64,000 nt of DNA from Corinectria fuckeliana (lineage: Eukaryota; Ascomycota; Sordariomycetes; Hypocreales; Nectriaceae): contig WPDH01000100.1 of NCBI GenBank assembly GCA_019137255.1, positions 62,001 to 126,000 on the forward strand. Reading direction: 5' to 3'. Below, one piece after another: positions 1-11,118 of this stretch. The notes under the pieces are model-generated. The model made no database searches. It was not told the origin of the DNA and worked only from the letters and a program-made list of their open reading frames with translations. Positions within the stretch are counted from its first letter, which is position 1. The number at the start of each line of letters is the position of its first letter. Position numbers and translations under genes: made by a program.

Positions 1-1262
1 AGGTCTCCGCCGCCCACCACCTCGACGTCCGTCTCGCCCAGCCGCTCCAACTCCTGCATCACTTTGTGCTGGATGATGGCAGCCGTCTGCTGCAGGTACA
101 CCCGGCCCTCCTCGCCGACCTGACCGCCGAAGAAGCGGTCTCGCCGGGCTTGCTCCGCCGCCTCGCCTTGCAGACCGGCGTCCACGGGGATGAGCTGTGC
201 GTGCTGCTCCGCCGGCGCAAGCGTGCAGAAGATGTCCCACACCATGTCGTGCTGCACGTGCTGGAAGGCTCCCAGCACGGCCGCCGACTCGCTGAGCTGC
301 ACGGCCTGCTTCGACCGCGCGAGGAGCGAGCTGGGGTGCCGGATGGGCCGTAGAGAGATGTAGTACTCCTCCATGGCAGCAGCAGACGCGGTTTGTCGCT
401 TACGCACGTGCACGTAGTCGTTGTGCAGCGCCTCCGTCACGGGGAGCATGAAGCCGTAGCCCAGGAGCAGCTCGGCGTTGGTCTTCATGCTGTAGTTGTT
501 GAAGACTTGCTCGCCGGGCCGGTACGCCCTCGCCACCTTGAGGTCGCAGCTCGCGCGCGCCTCGTCGAGCTCCCACCGCACCTCCTCCGTCATGTCGTGA
601 TTCCCCACGTCGAACAGCGGCAGAAGCACGGAGAAGTCGTCGAGCGCCACGCCCGCGGGCAGCGTCGAGCGCGCGAGGACGAAGCTCGGGCGGAAGCTGC
701 GGCTGGAGAAGATGCTGTAGGCCCAGTGGTACAGCGGCAGCTGGATGCGAGCCGCCAGACCCGGTTCCCAGCCGGCCGTGGCGAGCAGCTCCCGGGCGGC
801 CTTGAACTCGCGCTTGAGGTTGGAGCGGGTCTGGGCGACGCCGACCTCGACGTTGGTGCCGTCGAGCAGCTCGGCCTCGTCGGCGGGCCAGAACGGCGGG
901 AGGGCCCAGGAGTCGACGGCTCCGGGCTGCGGCAGCGCGCGGATGTACGGCGCCCAGAAGGAGGCGTCGCCGAGGAGGAAGTGCTTGGCGAGGAGGAGGC
1001 GGCCGACGACGTGCGGCGGCGTCTGCCGGAGGAGTTCCTGCGGGAAGGGCTTGACGTCATCCCGTCCGGGGAGGGCGTTGAGGTAGGAGAGCGTCAGGGC
1101 GGTGGGGAGGCTGACGATGGGCTCGAAGGGCCGGGTGCCGGCCTCGGCGTCGAGGTCGACGCGGAACGAGAGGCCGGTCTGGGCGTCTTGGTAGAGCTGG
1201 ACCGACGGGTGGAGGCGGGCGCCGTGGGAGGTGGCCCAGGCGACCAGTTGAGATGCGGCCAT
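1..1262 (-). CDS. SET-domain protein lysine methyltransferase (LSMT/SETD6-like), 3' partial
   Basis: One uninterrupted frame runs from the ATG at 1262 to the left edge, giving the first 420 residues; the C-terminus lies outside. It belongs to the Rubisco-LSMT-like SET family, S-adenosylmethionine-dependent enzymes that methylate lysines of ribosomal and other non-histone proteins. Visible support: a region reading PLFDVGNHD, the counterpart of the DLxNH motif that contacts the cofactor, followed about 40 residues later by EQVFNNYSMKTNAELLLGYGF-like sequence (around 510-430), the second half of the SET core with the YG-x-K/N-x-ELL-x-YGF signature. The sequence after it (about 430-1) matches the helical substrate-binding extension of this family. 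The start is the first ATG after an in-frame-stop-bearing upstream region. Its exact substrate cannot be told; yeast Rkm-type or SETD6-type roles are both possible. Confidence 0.85.
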   Translation of the reverse strand, partial: MAASQLVAWATSHGARLHPSVQLYQDAQTGLSFRVDLDAEAGTRPFEPIVSLPTALTLSYLNALPGRDDVKPFPQELLRQTPPHVVGRLLLAKHFLLGDASFWAPYIRALPQPGAVDSWALPPFWPADEAELLDGTNVEVGVAQTRSNLKREFKAARELLATAGWEPGLAARIQLPLYHWAYSIFSSRSFRPSFVLARSTLPAGVALDDFSVLLPLFDVGNHDMTEEVRWELDEARASCDLKVARAYRPGEQVFNNYSMKTNAELLLGYGFMLPVTEALHNDYVHVRKRQTASAAAMEEYYISLRPIRHPSSLLARSKQAVQLSESAAVLGAFQHVQHDMVWDIFCTLAPAEQHAQLIPVDAGLQGEAAEQARRDRFFGGQVGEEGRVYLQQTAAIIQHKVMQELERLGETDVEVVGGGD

Positions 1263-2191
1263 GATTGCTTGAGGTTTGGTCTCTGGAGCGAGTTTTGAGA
1301 GGAAAAGTCTTGGAAGAGCAAAGCTATCTAATATAGGGCTGGACAAGTGGGACCGGGACAGCTCCCCTCAACTCCGTGAGAACTTGGCTTCCACGATTGT
1401 CGAAGTGATTGGTTATGCTCGCTCTTGTGTTTCCTTCAGACCCAAGCCGTCCAACTCGTCCAAGGTCATGACGTGCGGGATGTCTCACGTGACCCCACAA
1501 CCGGCACACCATTTCCAACCACCTATCTAGATACTTAGGTAAGTAGTAAATCTAACAACAACAGAAGCAAAATCCATTCAGATGTAAGATACGGGTACGA
1601 TGTGGGGAGAGAAAGAGGGCGAGGGAAGAGGACGTGCTGCGGGGATATTGGATCGATGGAATGCTCAGCGTCACCGTGATTCCGGTAGTTTGTGTGCAGC
1701 TCCCTGTGGACGACAAGTTGGGTAGCAGCGCTCATCGTTGCTATATTGCTTGTTTATGGTGCTTGGTATTTCAAGGAGTTTTTATTACTGAAATATCGAC
1801 TGCACTTGATGATTTATGAACGTAGACATCCCTCGGCGTTTTATGCTGACTGCCTGGATCATTACCTGCTGCCACTTATCGCTTAAGCTAAAGACAGTCA
1901 AGTCACTGCGCAAGTCATCAAGGTACTGTAGTGAACCCCCTTTCATCCAACGAGTCAAGATGCTTCTCTTGGGTCCAGCGACGTCGTTGCAACTATACAT
2001 ATCCATCCATGCCTGAATCCCGCACGCCAATCCTCCTCTTTCGAATCCACCCTCCAATCACCCACCATCCTCCAGCTCCAATAGCAATCCTGTATATATC
2101 GCTTGTCACAGCGCTGCGCCGTTCATCCAAGAAAGACGATCATCAAATGCACCCTTGAACAGCCCTCGCTGCGTCCCTGTTGCCGGCTGCC
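1263..2191. other. Intergenic: SET gene promoter and Hsp70-like 3' flank
   Basis: This stretch separates two minus-strand genes. It holds the upstream region of the SET gene and, towards 2191, the 3' flank of the Hsp70-like gene. Short pyrimidine/purine-rich tracts (1545-1640) are visible. Only small, low-quality open frames occur and no RNA gene was recognised. Confidence 0.6.
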
Positions 2192-4350
2192 TCACGGGGC
2201 AGAGTGGAAATCAGCCTCGACTCTTCCATACCTCACGCCATCCACCTTCAGCTCAAACGTGAGCCCTGCTGATTCCATGCGCATTTCCAGCGTAAAGTCA
2301 AGGTTATCAAACTCAACACCCCTCGTCGTGGTCAGTCTCGTAAACAGGCTCCTCGGCACCGCGTTCAAATCCGTAGTAAGGGTGCACACGTGGATGAGAT
2401 CACGCGTGTAGGCGACAGGGGGGTCGTCGGCGTCGCAGGCGATGAGATCGTCCGTCACAACCAGGGACTGCCCAGGCCGAAAGTTGCGCGTGTAGTGGAA
2501 AGCAATCGGGGAAAGTGGCGACAAAGCCTCGCCCTGTCGTCGTGTTAAGAGTGCGCAAACGCGCCAAAGGGAAAACGTACCTTGGCAATGTGCCATTGCA
2601 TGCGATCGGAAACCATCCATCGCTCCCACAGCGGGGACCAGTATCTCTCGCTGACCGAATGCTTCTCTTCATCGTACACCGTAGCGTACGACGTGCCGTA
2701 ATGCATTCGCGACTTGCGCGAGATAACCATGTTGCCCTCCAAGCCTCGCAGCACGGCACCGCGCACCACCGCCGTCCAGGCATATACGGGCTGCATCACC
2801 TCAATCGACCCCGTCTCCTGGGGGGCGCCGGCATTGGCGTGCGTCGGTCGCTCACTGTAAGGCGGAGGAGCCGCGCTGGTAAAGCGAGCTTTGAGCCGGC
2901 GGTACAGATAGTCGCTCTGGCCGAAACCTCCAACCAGGACGATGCCCGAGACGATACCGCCTTTGGCACGCAACCCCCCAACCTGTCCAGCAACCAGATC
3001 GCAAACTTCCTTCACCACGGGCTCAAAGATGTCTTTGATCTGTTCCGCCGACATCACTAAGAAGCCCGAGTCGAGACCAGCCTCTTCGTCGTCTGGTAGT
3101 CCAGGGAACCTGTGGGGTTCAGTTAGTAGCTCGATATAAAGTTGGTAGAGGCGGACATACGGGACATTGACCTCCTGATGCTCGTCCTCGTTGAAGTTCC
3201 GCTTAACAAACTCCTCAAAGTAGCGGAGACCCATCTGCCAAGTCTTTCCCTTTTTCAGCTTCATCTCGTCGAATCGACTTTGGCCCAAGCGGGTCCTAAC
3301 ATGTTCTTCGAAACGGTAGTTTAGGAAAGCACTGCCACACAGCCCTCCAGTTCCCACGGCGGATTCTTCTACTCTTAGGGGTTTGAGAGACATGATCTTG
3401 TAGGCAATGAGACTGCGCACAGTTAGCATTTGCCATTCGTAGTCAAGACAGAAGAAAACACACTCAACAGTGCCGCCTCCAGCGTCACAGACAATAAAGT
3501 TGTCACCCACGTTGAGGTGATTCGGCTGGATGGCTTTGAGCGTGTATACTGCGGCGGCCTCGGGCTCGCTAATCATCTGGATCTCAGACCTGCTCCCCAT
3601 GCCAGCCCTCTCGGCAGCCTGAAGCGTAGTGTTCTTGGCGGCATCGCTCCACACGGCCGGGCACGTCAAGACGAACTCGACCTTGGTGGACGCCATGAAC
3701 GACTCGCCGTATCGACGGGTCAGCGTGTCCATGGTGTGTTTGTAGATCTGCGTGAGATAGTCGCTCACGGCGTCGACGACGTTCTTGTTGAAGCGCTTGA
3801 GCTGCGCCGCCGTGTCAAGCGGGCTCACGTAAAAGGGCAGCTTCTGGGAGCGGTCCAGGAAGAGCTTGATGCAGCGCAGACGCGATTCCTCGGGTTTGAA
3901 CTGGAAGCCCCATTTGGCCGTCGGCTCAGAGCCCTGGGGCGCGTGGGCGGGAAAGTCATAGGCAATCTCCGTCGGCACCTTGTCCGAGGTGATGCCGTTG
4001 CCGCCGGGCCACGTCTTGATGATTTCGATGTCATCGGGCGTGGAGGTGTAGACTGCCGCGACACTGCATCCGGGTTAGCTTGCCTGTGTCCGCTGGCCTC
4101 ACCACCTCCGTACAGGTCGCCATCGTCGCCCATATGCCACGCCACACACGACTCACCCTGAGAAAGTGGTGCCGAAATCGACGCCCACGATCAAGCGATC
4201 GCTCAGGGGCGGCTGCTCCCTGGAGGGCTCGCGAACCGGCCCGTTGATGGCCTCGGTGGAGCTCGGGGGAGTGTAGCTGGTGAAGTAGTTGTTGCGGCTC
4301 TCCTGGTTGCGCCGACTGTTGTTGGTGTGGATGGGCAGGTTGAGATTCAT
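2192..4350 (-). CDS. Hsp70-like actin-type ATPase (fungal divergent Hsp70 family)
   Basis: Read as complement(2192..2533, 2581..3109, 3161..3412, 3464..4063, 4157..4350), four short introns, 638 residues. All Hsp70/actin ATPase landmarks are present: phosphate-1 GVDFGTTFSG near the N-terminus (split by intron 1), EPEAAAVY in the middle, phosphate-2 CDAGGGTVD (created only when the 3413-3463 intron is removed), and the adenosine motif VLVGGFGQSDYL. The C-terminal part after about residue 520 is short and does not show a recognisable peptide-binding domain with lid, so this is the divergent HSPA12-like type common in filamentous fungi rather than a canonical chaperone. A Ser/Asn-rich segment of about 50 residues precedes the ATPase. 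Canonical Hsp70s are about 640-680 residues with an EEVD or HDEL end; here the end is FHSAP. Client and role are unknown. Confidence 0.9.
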
Positions 4351-6326
4351 GGTAACGGTAATGCTCGTTGCGACCCCTCCCCCGCGAATTGGAACTCCTG
4401 GCGCTGGTTGGATGGCGCGCCGGTTGTGCGGGATGGTGCAGTTGGGTGGGACCCAGATGGGCTCGGGTATGGTCCTCGCGGAGTTGAGGCGATGGTTTGA
4501 AGTTTCTGGCTCGAAGAGGAGGCGGCGAATCAGTCGAGATCAAGGGGACCACGTCGTCTCAGTGAGTCCAGCGCATAGCCACTCCATCCGTCGTCAGTTA
4601 AGTGTCAACGCTGACCCCTCATCCAATGGTCAATCTTCAGCAACCAGCCGAGTCTCGCCTCTTGTCGGTCTTTCGTCTTGGAGAGAGAAAAAAACCCGAG
4701 AGCCCGCAGTTCCGAGTGAAGGATATAGTCGAGATGAGGATGCAACTTCCAAGCGCTCCGGCCGTCGTCGTTTTGTCCGTTTGTCGTTGTGGCTTCATCT
4801 CAGCTCAGCTTAGCCCAGTAGCGAAGTGCTGCCTAAGCCAGCCTCCCATGTCGCCCTCACCCACCTTGCCACCGGCCACCCTACTAGCAAAAGGTCATGG
4901 CGAGCACGTGACGATGGACTGCTGCCTCCATTACCTCCCTCCCGCCATGAGCGAGCCAACAGCCTCTAGATAATATATTTACGGTAACTCTGCCTCGGCT
5001 CCAATGCTCTACTGGTAGGCTATTTGCACTGAAGGATGCTCTGCAAAGCCAAGCAGCCCACAGACTGGCTGCTATCTAAGTAATGGGTTCCTGTCAGGTC
5101 AGTGCATGCGGCAGATCCACCCCAGTAAGTACATAATTAGTAGGTAGGCCTCTTCCTTCAAAACGTCCCTCGCATCCATGGATCCATGCTTACACTCTCC
5201 ACCAGGCATCCAACATATGTGTGCCATGTTGCACCGCAACTCCGCATCATCTGCCCTAGATGCAATTCAGCCCGACCCAGGCTAGCACCTCGACCTAGAT
5301 ATTAGATAGTTGGTGCATGAGCTGACTTCCAACCACCACATTTCACTTCCCTTGGTCCAGAACTACTATCCGTAGCTCATGGGCCCGGATTCCATCCTGT
5401 CCTTGGCACCACGCCCTGGATAGTATCAAGCGTGGCCTGCCGGGAACTGAGACAACACAAGAAAAAAAGGTATGTCATGACGCGAATAGAGGAGTGAATT
5501 ACTATCCAAATCCAAGCCATTAACCAAGCCTCCATTGCAGTCTCGTGCAAGGTACAGACCCTTTCCAATCTCTGATAGTCGTCGACCGTTAAATTGCAAG
5601 CTATTTGTCCGGCATCCAGGCCTGTAAATCCCTTTCTAAATCGGCATTACCCTTTCAGCAATCAGTAACAAGAGAACGAATGATAATGAGTACAATAAGA
5701 ATAGTAATATGCTCGCTGGCCTTTCTTTTTTTTTCACAACAGTCTTCATTAAGCAAACAATGGACACAACGCCACCGCTTCTCCATATGGAGGTGTCCTG
5801 TTCGTCCCTTTTCAGCGATCGCCCAAGAAAAAAAAGGAAGACTGAAATCGAAATGGACATGATCCATTTCCAGCCAAGACACCACATACTCCAATCCACT
5901 CTTATATAATAAACAAAGGAAAGAAATTGGTCCAGTAATATGCGGTATTTGCTTCAAACAAATTGCGGCTGAGCTTGCCAGTCTCGGTCTATAGGGGGTA
6001 TTTGATACTCAAGGCGTCCGAAAAGAAAAAGGAAAAGGAAAAAGGAGTAAGTGGTAAGTAACAATGGGCGGTAGGTGACATCGATCGGCCGGGGTATTTT
6101 GGTGGAAGTGTCGAGGGGTTGCTGAACGAAAGGGGGATATAAAGTGGTTACATAGCAAAGCAGGATGCCAAATCAGAACAAGCCGCCAACAAGACGAAGA
6201 AAGAAAGAAACAGGGATGTGCATTCCAAAACAACACCGAACACCGTGACCATGCAAGACGATGCACCAAAAACTTTTCCCCAATCCAATGAACGTGATCA
6301 TATCGAGCTCTCCCGTATGCAGACGT
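4351..6326. other. Intergenic, about 2 kb between two minus-strand genes
   Basis: The right part of this region is the 3' flank of the Ime2-like kinase gene, the left part the promoter of the Hsp70-like gene. TAGGTAGG-type short repeats occur near 5135-5150 and A/T-rich tracts near 5700-5900. Open frames are short, overlap on several strands and lack family features. I see no RNA gene. Confidence 0.6.
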
Positions 6327-8734
6327 TTAGAATCGATTGCCCGCAGCCCAGATGCTGGCGGATGCAGAGGCTGCCCACTCGCTCTCCTCATACGGGGGCG
6401 TGGGCCACTTGTATTGGCCCTCAGCCTTCTTGCTGAGATCGAGCGGCCTAGGCGTAACAGCCTCCTGGCCGTCTCCGAAAAGGACTTGGTTGCCATTGGC
6501 GGAAGGTGACGGGGTGGGGTACGGGTTGGTGAGGCCTAGGTTGCTGGCCGACTGTCGCAAAGGCTTGGCTACATTTTGCTTGACGGGACGTCGGGGGGAC
6601 GACATGGCCTCGTCCAACAGCTCATCCTCCTCATCAGGGGCCTCATACTGGTGAACCCCGTGGGTAGCATGGGCTCGTCGCGTTCGGCTAGAGATGGGTC
6701 CAGCGCGCGCAGCACCGATAAGGTTATCCACTGATCGCGCCTGGGTGTGAGGAAGGGAGTGATGTCGCTTGAGGTTGCTCGTTGGTGACAGTTGATGGGC
6801 CGGGGGTATGGGAGGACGGGATTCCAGGTTGTTCTGTACGTCCCGGAGAGCCTTGTCCAGGGATTCATAAACCTCGGGTTTGGGTGCTGGAACCTGTTGC
6901 TGTTGCTGGTCAATGACCATGGACGATCGGTTGCTGGCCCAGGGACCACATCCAGCCTGGGCCTCGATGTCGTCGTATGCTGGAGAGACCGGGGTCTGGT
7001 GTCGTCCGGAAAATCGTCTAGCGCGTTTGCGAAGATGGGAGAAGAAGCTTTCTTTTTGGCCACTAGGGGGTGATGCAAGTCCGGAGTTTCCATTAAGGGC
7101 GCGTTCGGCTTGTTGGCGGTGCATTTCTGTGTAATTGTTCGTGCTCGACGCGACAGACAGCTGTCGGCCAAGTTTCTTGGACTTCCCCTGGCCATGTCCG
7201 TTAGCGTACGAGTCGTTGTAACCGTTGTTGGCGCGGGCAGTTACTGCATCGGACATCGGCGAGATGGGCCGGATGGTAGGTAGGATAGCCATGGGCGCAA
7301 CGTTTGAGGGACCGTTCGTCCATGTTGTCCTCTTTCCAGCACCGGCCCGTTGTTTGGTTGTTGTTTGCGACTGCATCTCGGCGCTGACGACCGCATGCAC
7401 TGGGACAGGTCGAGGGGAAGTGGCGTCTTTAACCTGAGTCTGGGCCATGGCATTCTCGGTGCTCTCAGAACGGCCAATAAGTGACTTGCGGAACCAGGAC
7501 TGTTTGGAAGACGATGTTGGTGTGGTAGAAACGGAGTCCTTTGTGCTGCGGTTGAGATCGGACTGCTTTCGGCCCAGGATCCTTGAGGCGGAAGACTTAG
7601 GTCTCATGGGATCGACAGCGTCCAAGAAGTATTCGTGAGCGAGAGCCTGTGATGAAGTTGGCCGGGTCTTAGGATCCCACATCAGACACCAGGTCACGAA
7701 TTGGCTCAGGGCTGCGGGCCACTGGGGAGTTTGCAAGATGGTATCCATGGAGTGAGGAGCCATCTTAGGGAATGAGAATCCGAGCTTCCCGGCAAGCCGT
7801 GTGCCCTCGCGCCACTCTCCTCCGCCCACGCGAGCACCGGACTTGTTGTACCAATTTCCAGGGCTTCCCATTATTTCACAGACCCTCCAAACCTGGTCAA
7901 CCTCGTTTCCACCAGGGAACAGGGGCTTCAAAGTGGCAATCTCAACGGCCATGGCACCAACGGCCCAGATGTCGACGGGCGCAGAGTACTCTCCCGCTCG
8001 TAGGAGGACCTCTGGGGCTCGATACCACCTGGTCGATACATAGGTAGTATAAGGAAGTTTGGAATGCGTCTCTCGAGCGAGACCAAAATCGGCGATCTTG
8101 ACGGTATATGTGGGTGGGGTAGATGGAGGTGTCACTAAAGAGGAGTATCGTCGAAATGAATTGTTGGATTCGTTGTGCGAGGACGTTGAGACGAGGATGT
8201 TTTCGGGCTTGATGTCGCGGTGAAAGAAGTGATGAGCGTGGATGTGCTCGAGGCCTTGCATGATCTGGAACAGGATGCTCTTGACGCTGGCGTTGTCGAG
8301 GCACTTGTGGTCCCGCGCCTTCATCAGCTGGTAGAGATTGCCCTCCATGTACTCCATAGCAATGTGCAGCTTCTTGCTGTAAGGGTCCAGGAAGATGTCG
8401 AGGGCAGGTACGAGGTGAGGATGTTGCGGGAGGGTGCGGAGAAAGACGACTTCGCGGAGCTCGAGGCAGGGCTGAAAAGACTCAAATGTCTTCTTCATGG
8501 TCTTAATGGCCACCTAGAAAGATGGTTACGACCACTGCTGGGCAACAGACGGAAGGTTTGGGGGCTTACCACAGTGCCTCGACGGGCAACGCTGGCACCC
8601 GCCGTCCTGACCCTACCGAGGACGACGCTACCAAAGCTACCATCACCAATCTCCTTCAATACTTCAAACCGGTCTTCGAGGGTGAGGGCTGTTCCAGAGG
8701 CCCCGCGGTGGGTGAGATCGTTGGCGACAGTCAT
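6327..8734 (-). CDS. ime2: Ime2/MAK-like CMGC serine/threonine protein kinase
   Basis: Complement(6327..8513, 8570..8734), one intron, 783 residues. The kinase domain is at the N-terminus: glycine loop GDGSFG (30-35), ATP lysine K59 in VAIKTMKK, catalytic HRDIKPEN (from 153), DFG (197-199), activation-loop TTY (211-213) followed by VSTRWYRAPE (APE 221-223). The T-x-Y loop with this flanking sequence and a Ser/Thr-rich insert of about 25 residues before VKIADFG are typical of the Ime2/RCK (MAK, MOK, Crk1) group. The remaining 450 residues are long, basic, low-complexity and Ser/Pro/Gln-rich. In yeast Ime2 drives meiosis; orthologues in filamentous fungi act in sexual development and light or starvation responses, so a developmental role is inferred. 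Exon 2 would begin with GTG if read alone; the intron places the true ATG at 8734. The gene lies in front of an unusually long gene-free region. Confidence 0.93.
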
Positions 8735-9900
8735 TGCTGCGGAGCTGCGATCAAGTACTGACTCAAGGCGGTGCGTGAGACTTGAGGGCGAGGTCCTAGC
8801 CTAAGGCGTTAGGATTGGCCTTGGGGTCCAGACATCGACCAGCAATGGAAGGTACCTAATCAGAGCGAAACCAGCTCCTTCAAAGAGCTAACAATGGGTT
8901 TATCGGGGCATTCAGATAGTGGAAGTCGATGCGAACAATATGCGGGCAAACGGCAAGTGAGGGCGTGTGTGCATGCGAATCGTGGAGCCGAAGTGTCTAA
9001 CTTGTCTACGTTGACCGTTGCAGCGGGTTTGGAGGCGTTGTCGTCGACGGGAGTGAGTGAGTCCGGACCGAGAGGGGAGCGAAAGGATGAATGAGTTTGA
9101 AGAACGAGAACGAGAGTGAAGGAGAGAGATTTGAGACCGAGACGACGATAGAGGGGGTTGTTCGCTAGAAGGACCATAAAGGCAAAAGGAGTGACTGAAG
9201 TGAGGGTGATTGGAGAGTGGATAGAGTCGATATTAACGAAAAGGAGAGGGAAAGCTCTTGCTCAGGTCCAGGGGGGAGTGGCTTGAACCTGCCGATCGGG
9301 GAGGGATCCTCAGGCCACTAGTGCTTCGATGGGCCCCCGGACTCGTGCAGTGGGAATGGGCACTGTGGCTATCGAAAGGGCGGAGGCGTTGGAGAAGCTG
9401 GAATCCGTGTTGACTAAGTGGGAAGATGCTCGGACCAGGAAGCCAAGTGGCGGCGGTAGCGATAGCGAGGCTGCTTTGCAGATTCTTGCGCTGTGAGAGA
9501 GAGAGAAAGCGAGAGGGAATAATGGGGGAAAGGCGGAGGATGAAAGAGGTGAGAGAAAGAATGAGGTGAGGTGAAGGAGATGGAGGGCCAAAAGATGCAG
9601 CGAGTAAGCCCTGGAGTGTGTGGGCGCGCCCCAGCTTCAGTGCGTAGAACCAAGTGCCAGAAATGCACCACAACGCAGTGAGGGCAGCGTGGTGCGTCCT
9701 AGGGACGATGCGACAGGGGGTGAGCGGCGATAGCGCAGTGGAGTGCAGCGAGCAAGGCGAAGGCTCAGCGAAGAAGCAGCCCGCCTGCCCTGGACACGGG
9801 ACTGCCAAACTGGCGGAAGACAAGTCCCTCAGCTCCCTTAAGAACCTGCTACCCCGTTGAGAAAATGCTGGGAGTAGAGGTATATCTCGTACTGCTGTAC
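8735..9900. other. Upstream region of the Ime2-like kinase, possible long leader
   Basis: On the minus strand this is the first 1.2 kb upstream of the kinase ATG. It contains a pyrimidine-rich stretch on the minus strand (complement of the GA-rich 9480-9560), common near fungal transcription starts, and several short upstream ATG frames (for example one starting at 9177). Whether those are translated leader frames cannot be told from sequence. Confidence 0.4.
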
Positions 9901-11118
9901 TTTAATCAAGGTACCTTACTACTAAGTAGTAGTACAGACCCCAAGTACTAGTAGTAAGCCTGACTCTGGGTCGGAGGTACGTACCCGTCCTGACCAGACC
10001 AGACCCTGCCCGTGTGTGCCCTGGCTGTGATGGCCCAGGGTGCCAGGTTGTCGAGTGGTGGAGAGGTGGCCAAAGAATCAAAGGACCGCAACTGGCTCAG
10101 AGTCAAAATAGCCTAGAGGCAAAAAGGGCATGCCCACTCTTCCAGTTGTCGCTACCAGTACTATGTACATAGCTGCCAGGCTACAAGGGGCCTTGTGGAA
10201 ATGGTGGGAAAGCCCAGTTGAGCGACGGGGAGCTGGGTGTGATCCAGCACGGTGCTCTTGGTCGAGCGCGCACAGTACATTGGCCAACCCAGAAGACCCG
10301 AGTTTTGTGCCTGCCGGCGCAAGCACTAATTACAGTAAGCATCCCGTCAACTGGTACAGACAACGCAATGTAACGAATATCATCATGTATCACAAACCAC
10401 AGCCCGGGCTGCCAAGCCCAAGAAACAAAGACCCTGGAAGAGAGTCACAGACCCGGATTTGAGAGCACAGGGAGAATGCAGTCCTCCCTCTCAACTAGCA
10501 ACTAACATTCAGTGACGTGCTACATTCATGATCCAGCCACAAGGCACGTGCGATGCTGTACAGGGACGGGAGCGGCGGAGGTTCAGATCGGTTCGGGAGC
10601 GCTGGTCACATAGTTTACGTGGGGAATTCCCGGCGATTGTCCAGTGTCGCAGACAGAAGGGAATGACTGCAAGGCTCGTTATTGACGTCCGGTGTTATTT
10701 GGCGCTGTCCTTGGCAGTCCTTGGTTACTTGGAAATCAAGACGAGCAGATGGGGGGTCAGAAGGGTCCAGCTAGAGGGGTCAGAGGACCAACCCTTGATA
10801 ACAAGATGGATGGCCTCCTCCAGCTCCGTATGGCTCATTGGGGGCGACGCGAACGCGTTGGTATGGGACGGACGGAGTTCTGGGTTGGCATGGGATTGGG
10901 GGACGGATCACGGGGGTCGGTCTTTAGTTGGGCTTGGGCTTGGGCTTGAGGGCTCGGACTGGTTGGTGTTGGCGCTGGTAGGCTGGGGCCCCAGGGTTCT
11001 CAACGGGTCGACGCTCTAGGCCCTTGAACCTTCGCATCGTCACAGTACCAGTGAAGTAACAGGCTGTCACACAGCCAAAGTGATGAACAGAACGGACGGC
11101 CGGTCACCCCTCACGGGG

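Noticed and set aside
393..1298. Plus-strand open frame of 301 residues
   Set aside because: It is antisense to the SET gene, which has clear family motifs; its Arg/Gly/Val-rich text mirrors G+C-rich codon use.
3430..4161. Plus-strand open frame of 243 residues
   Set aside because: Antisense to the Hsp70-like gene and crosses one of its introns; no domain.
8220..8804. Plus-strand open frame of 194 residues
   Set aside because: Antisense shadow of the kinase domain.
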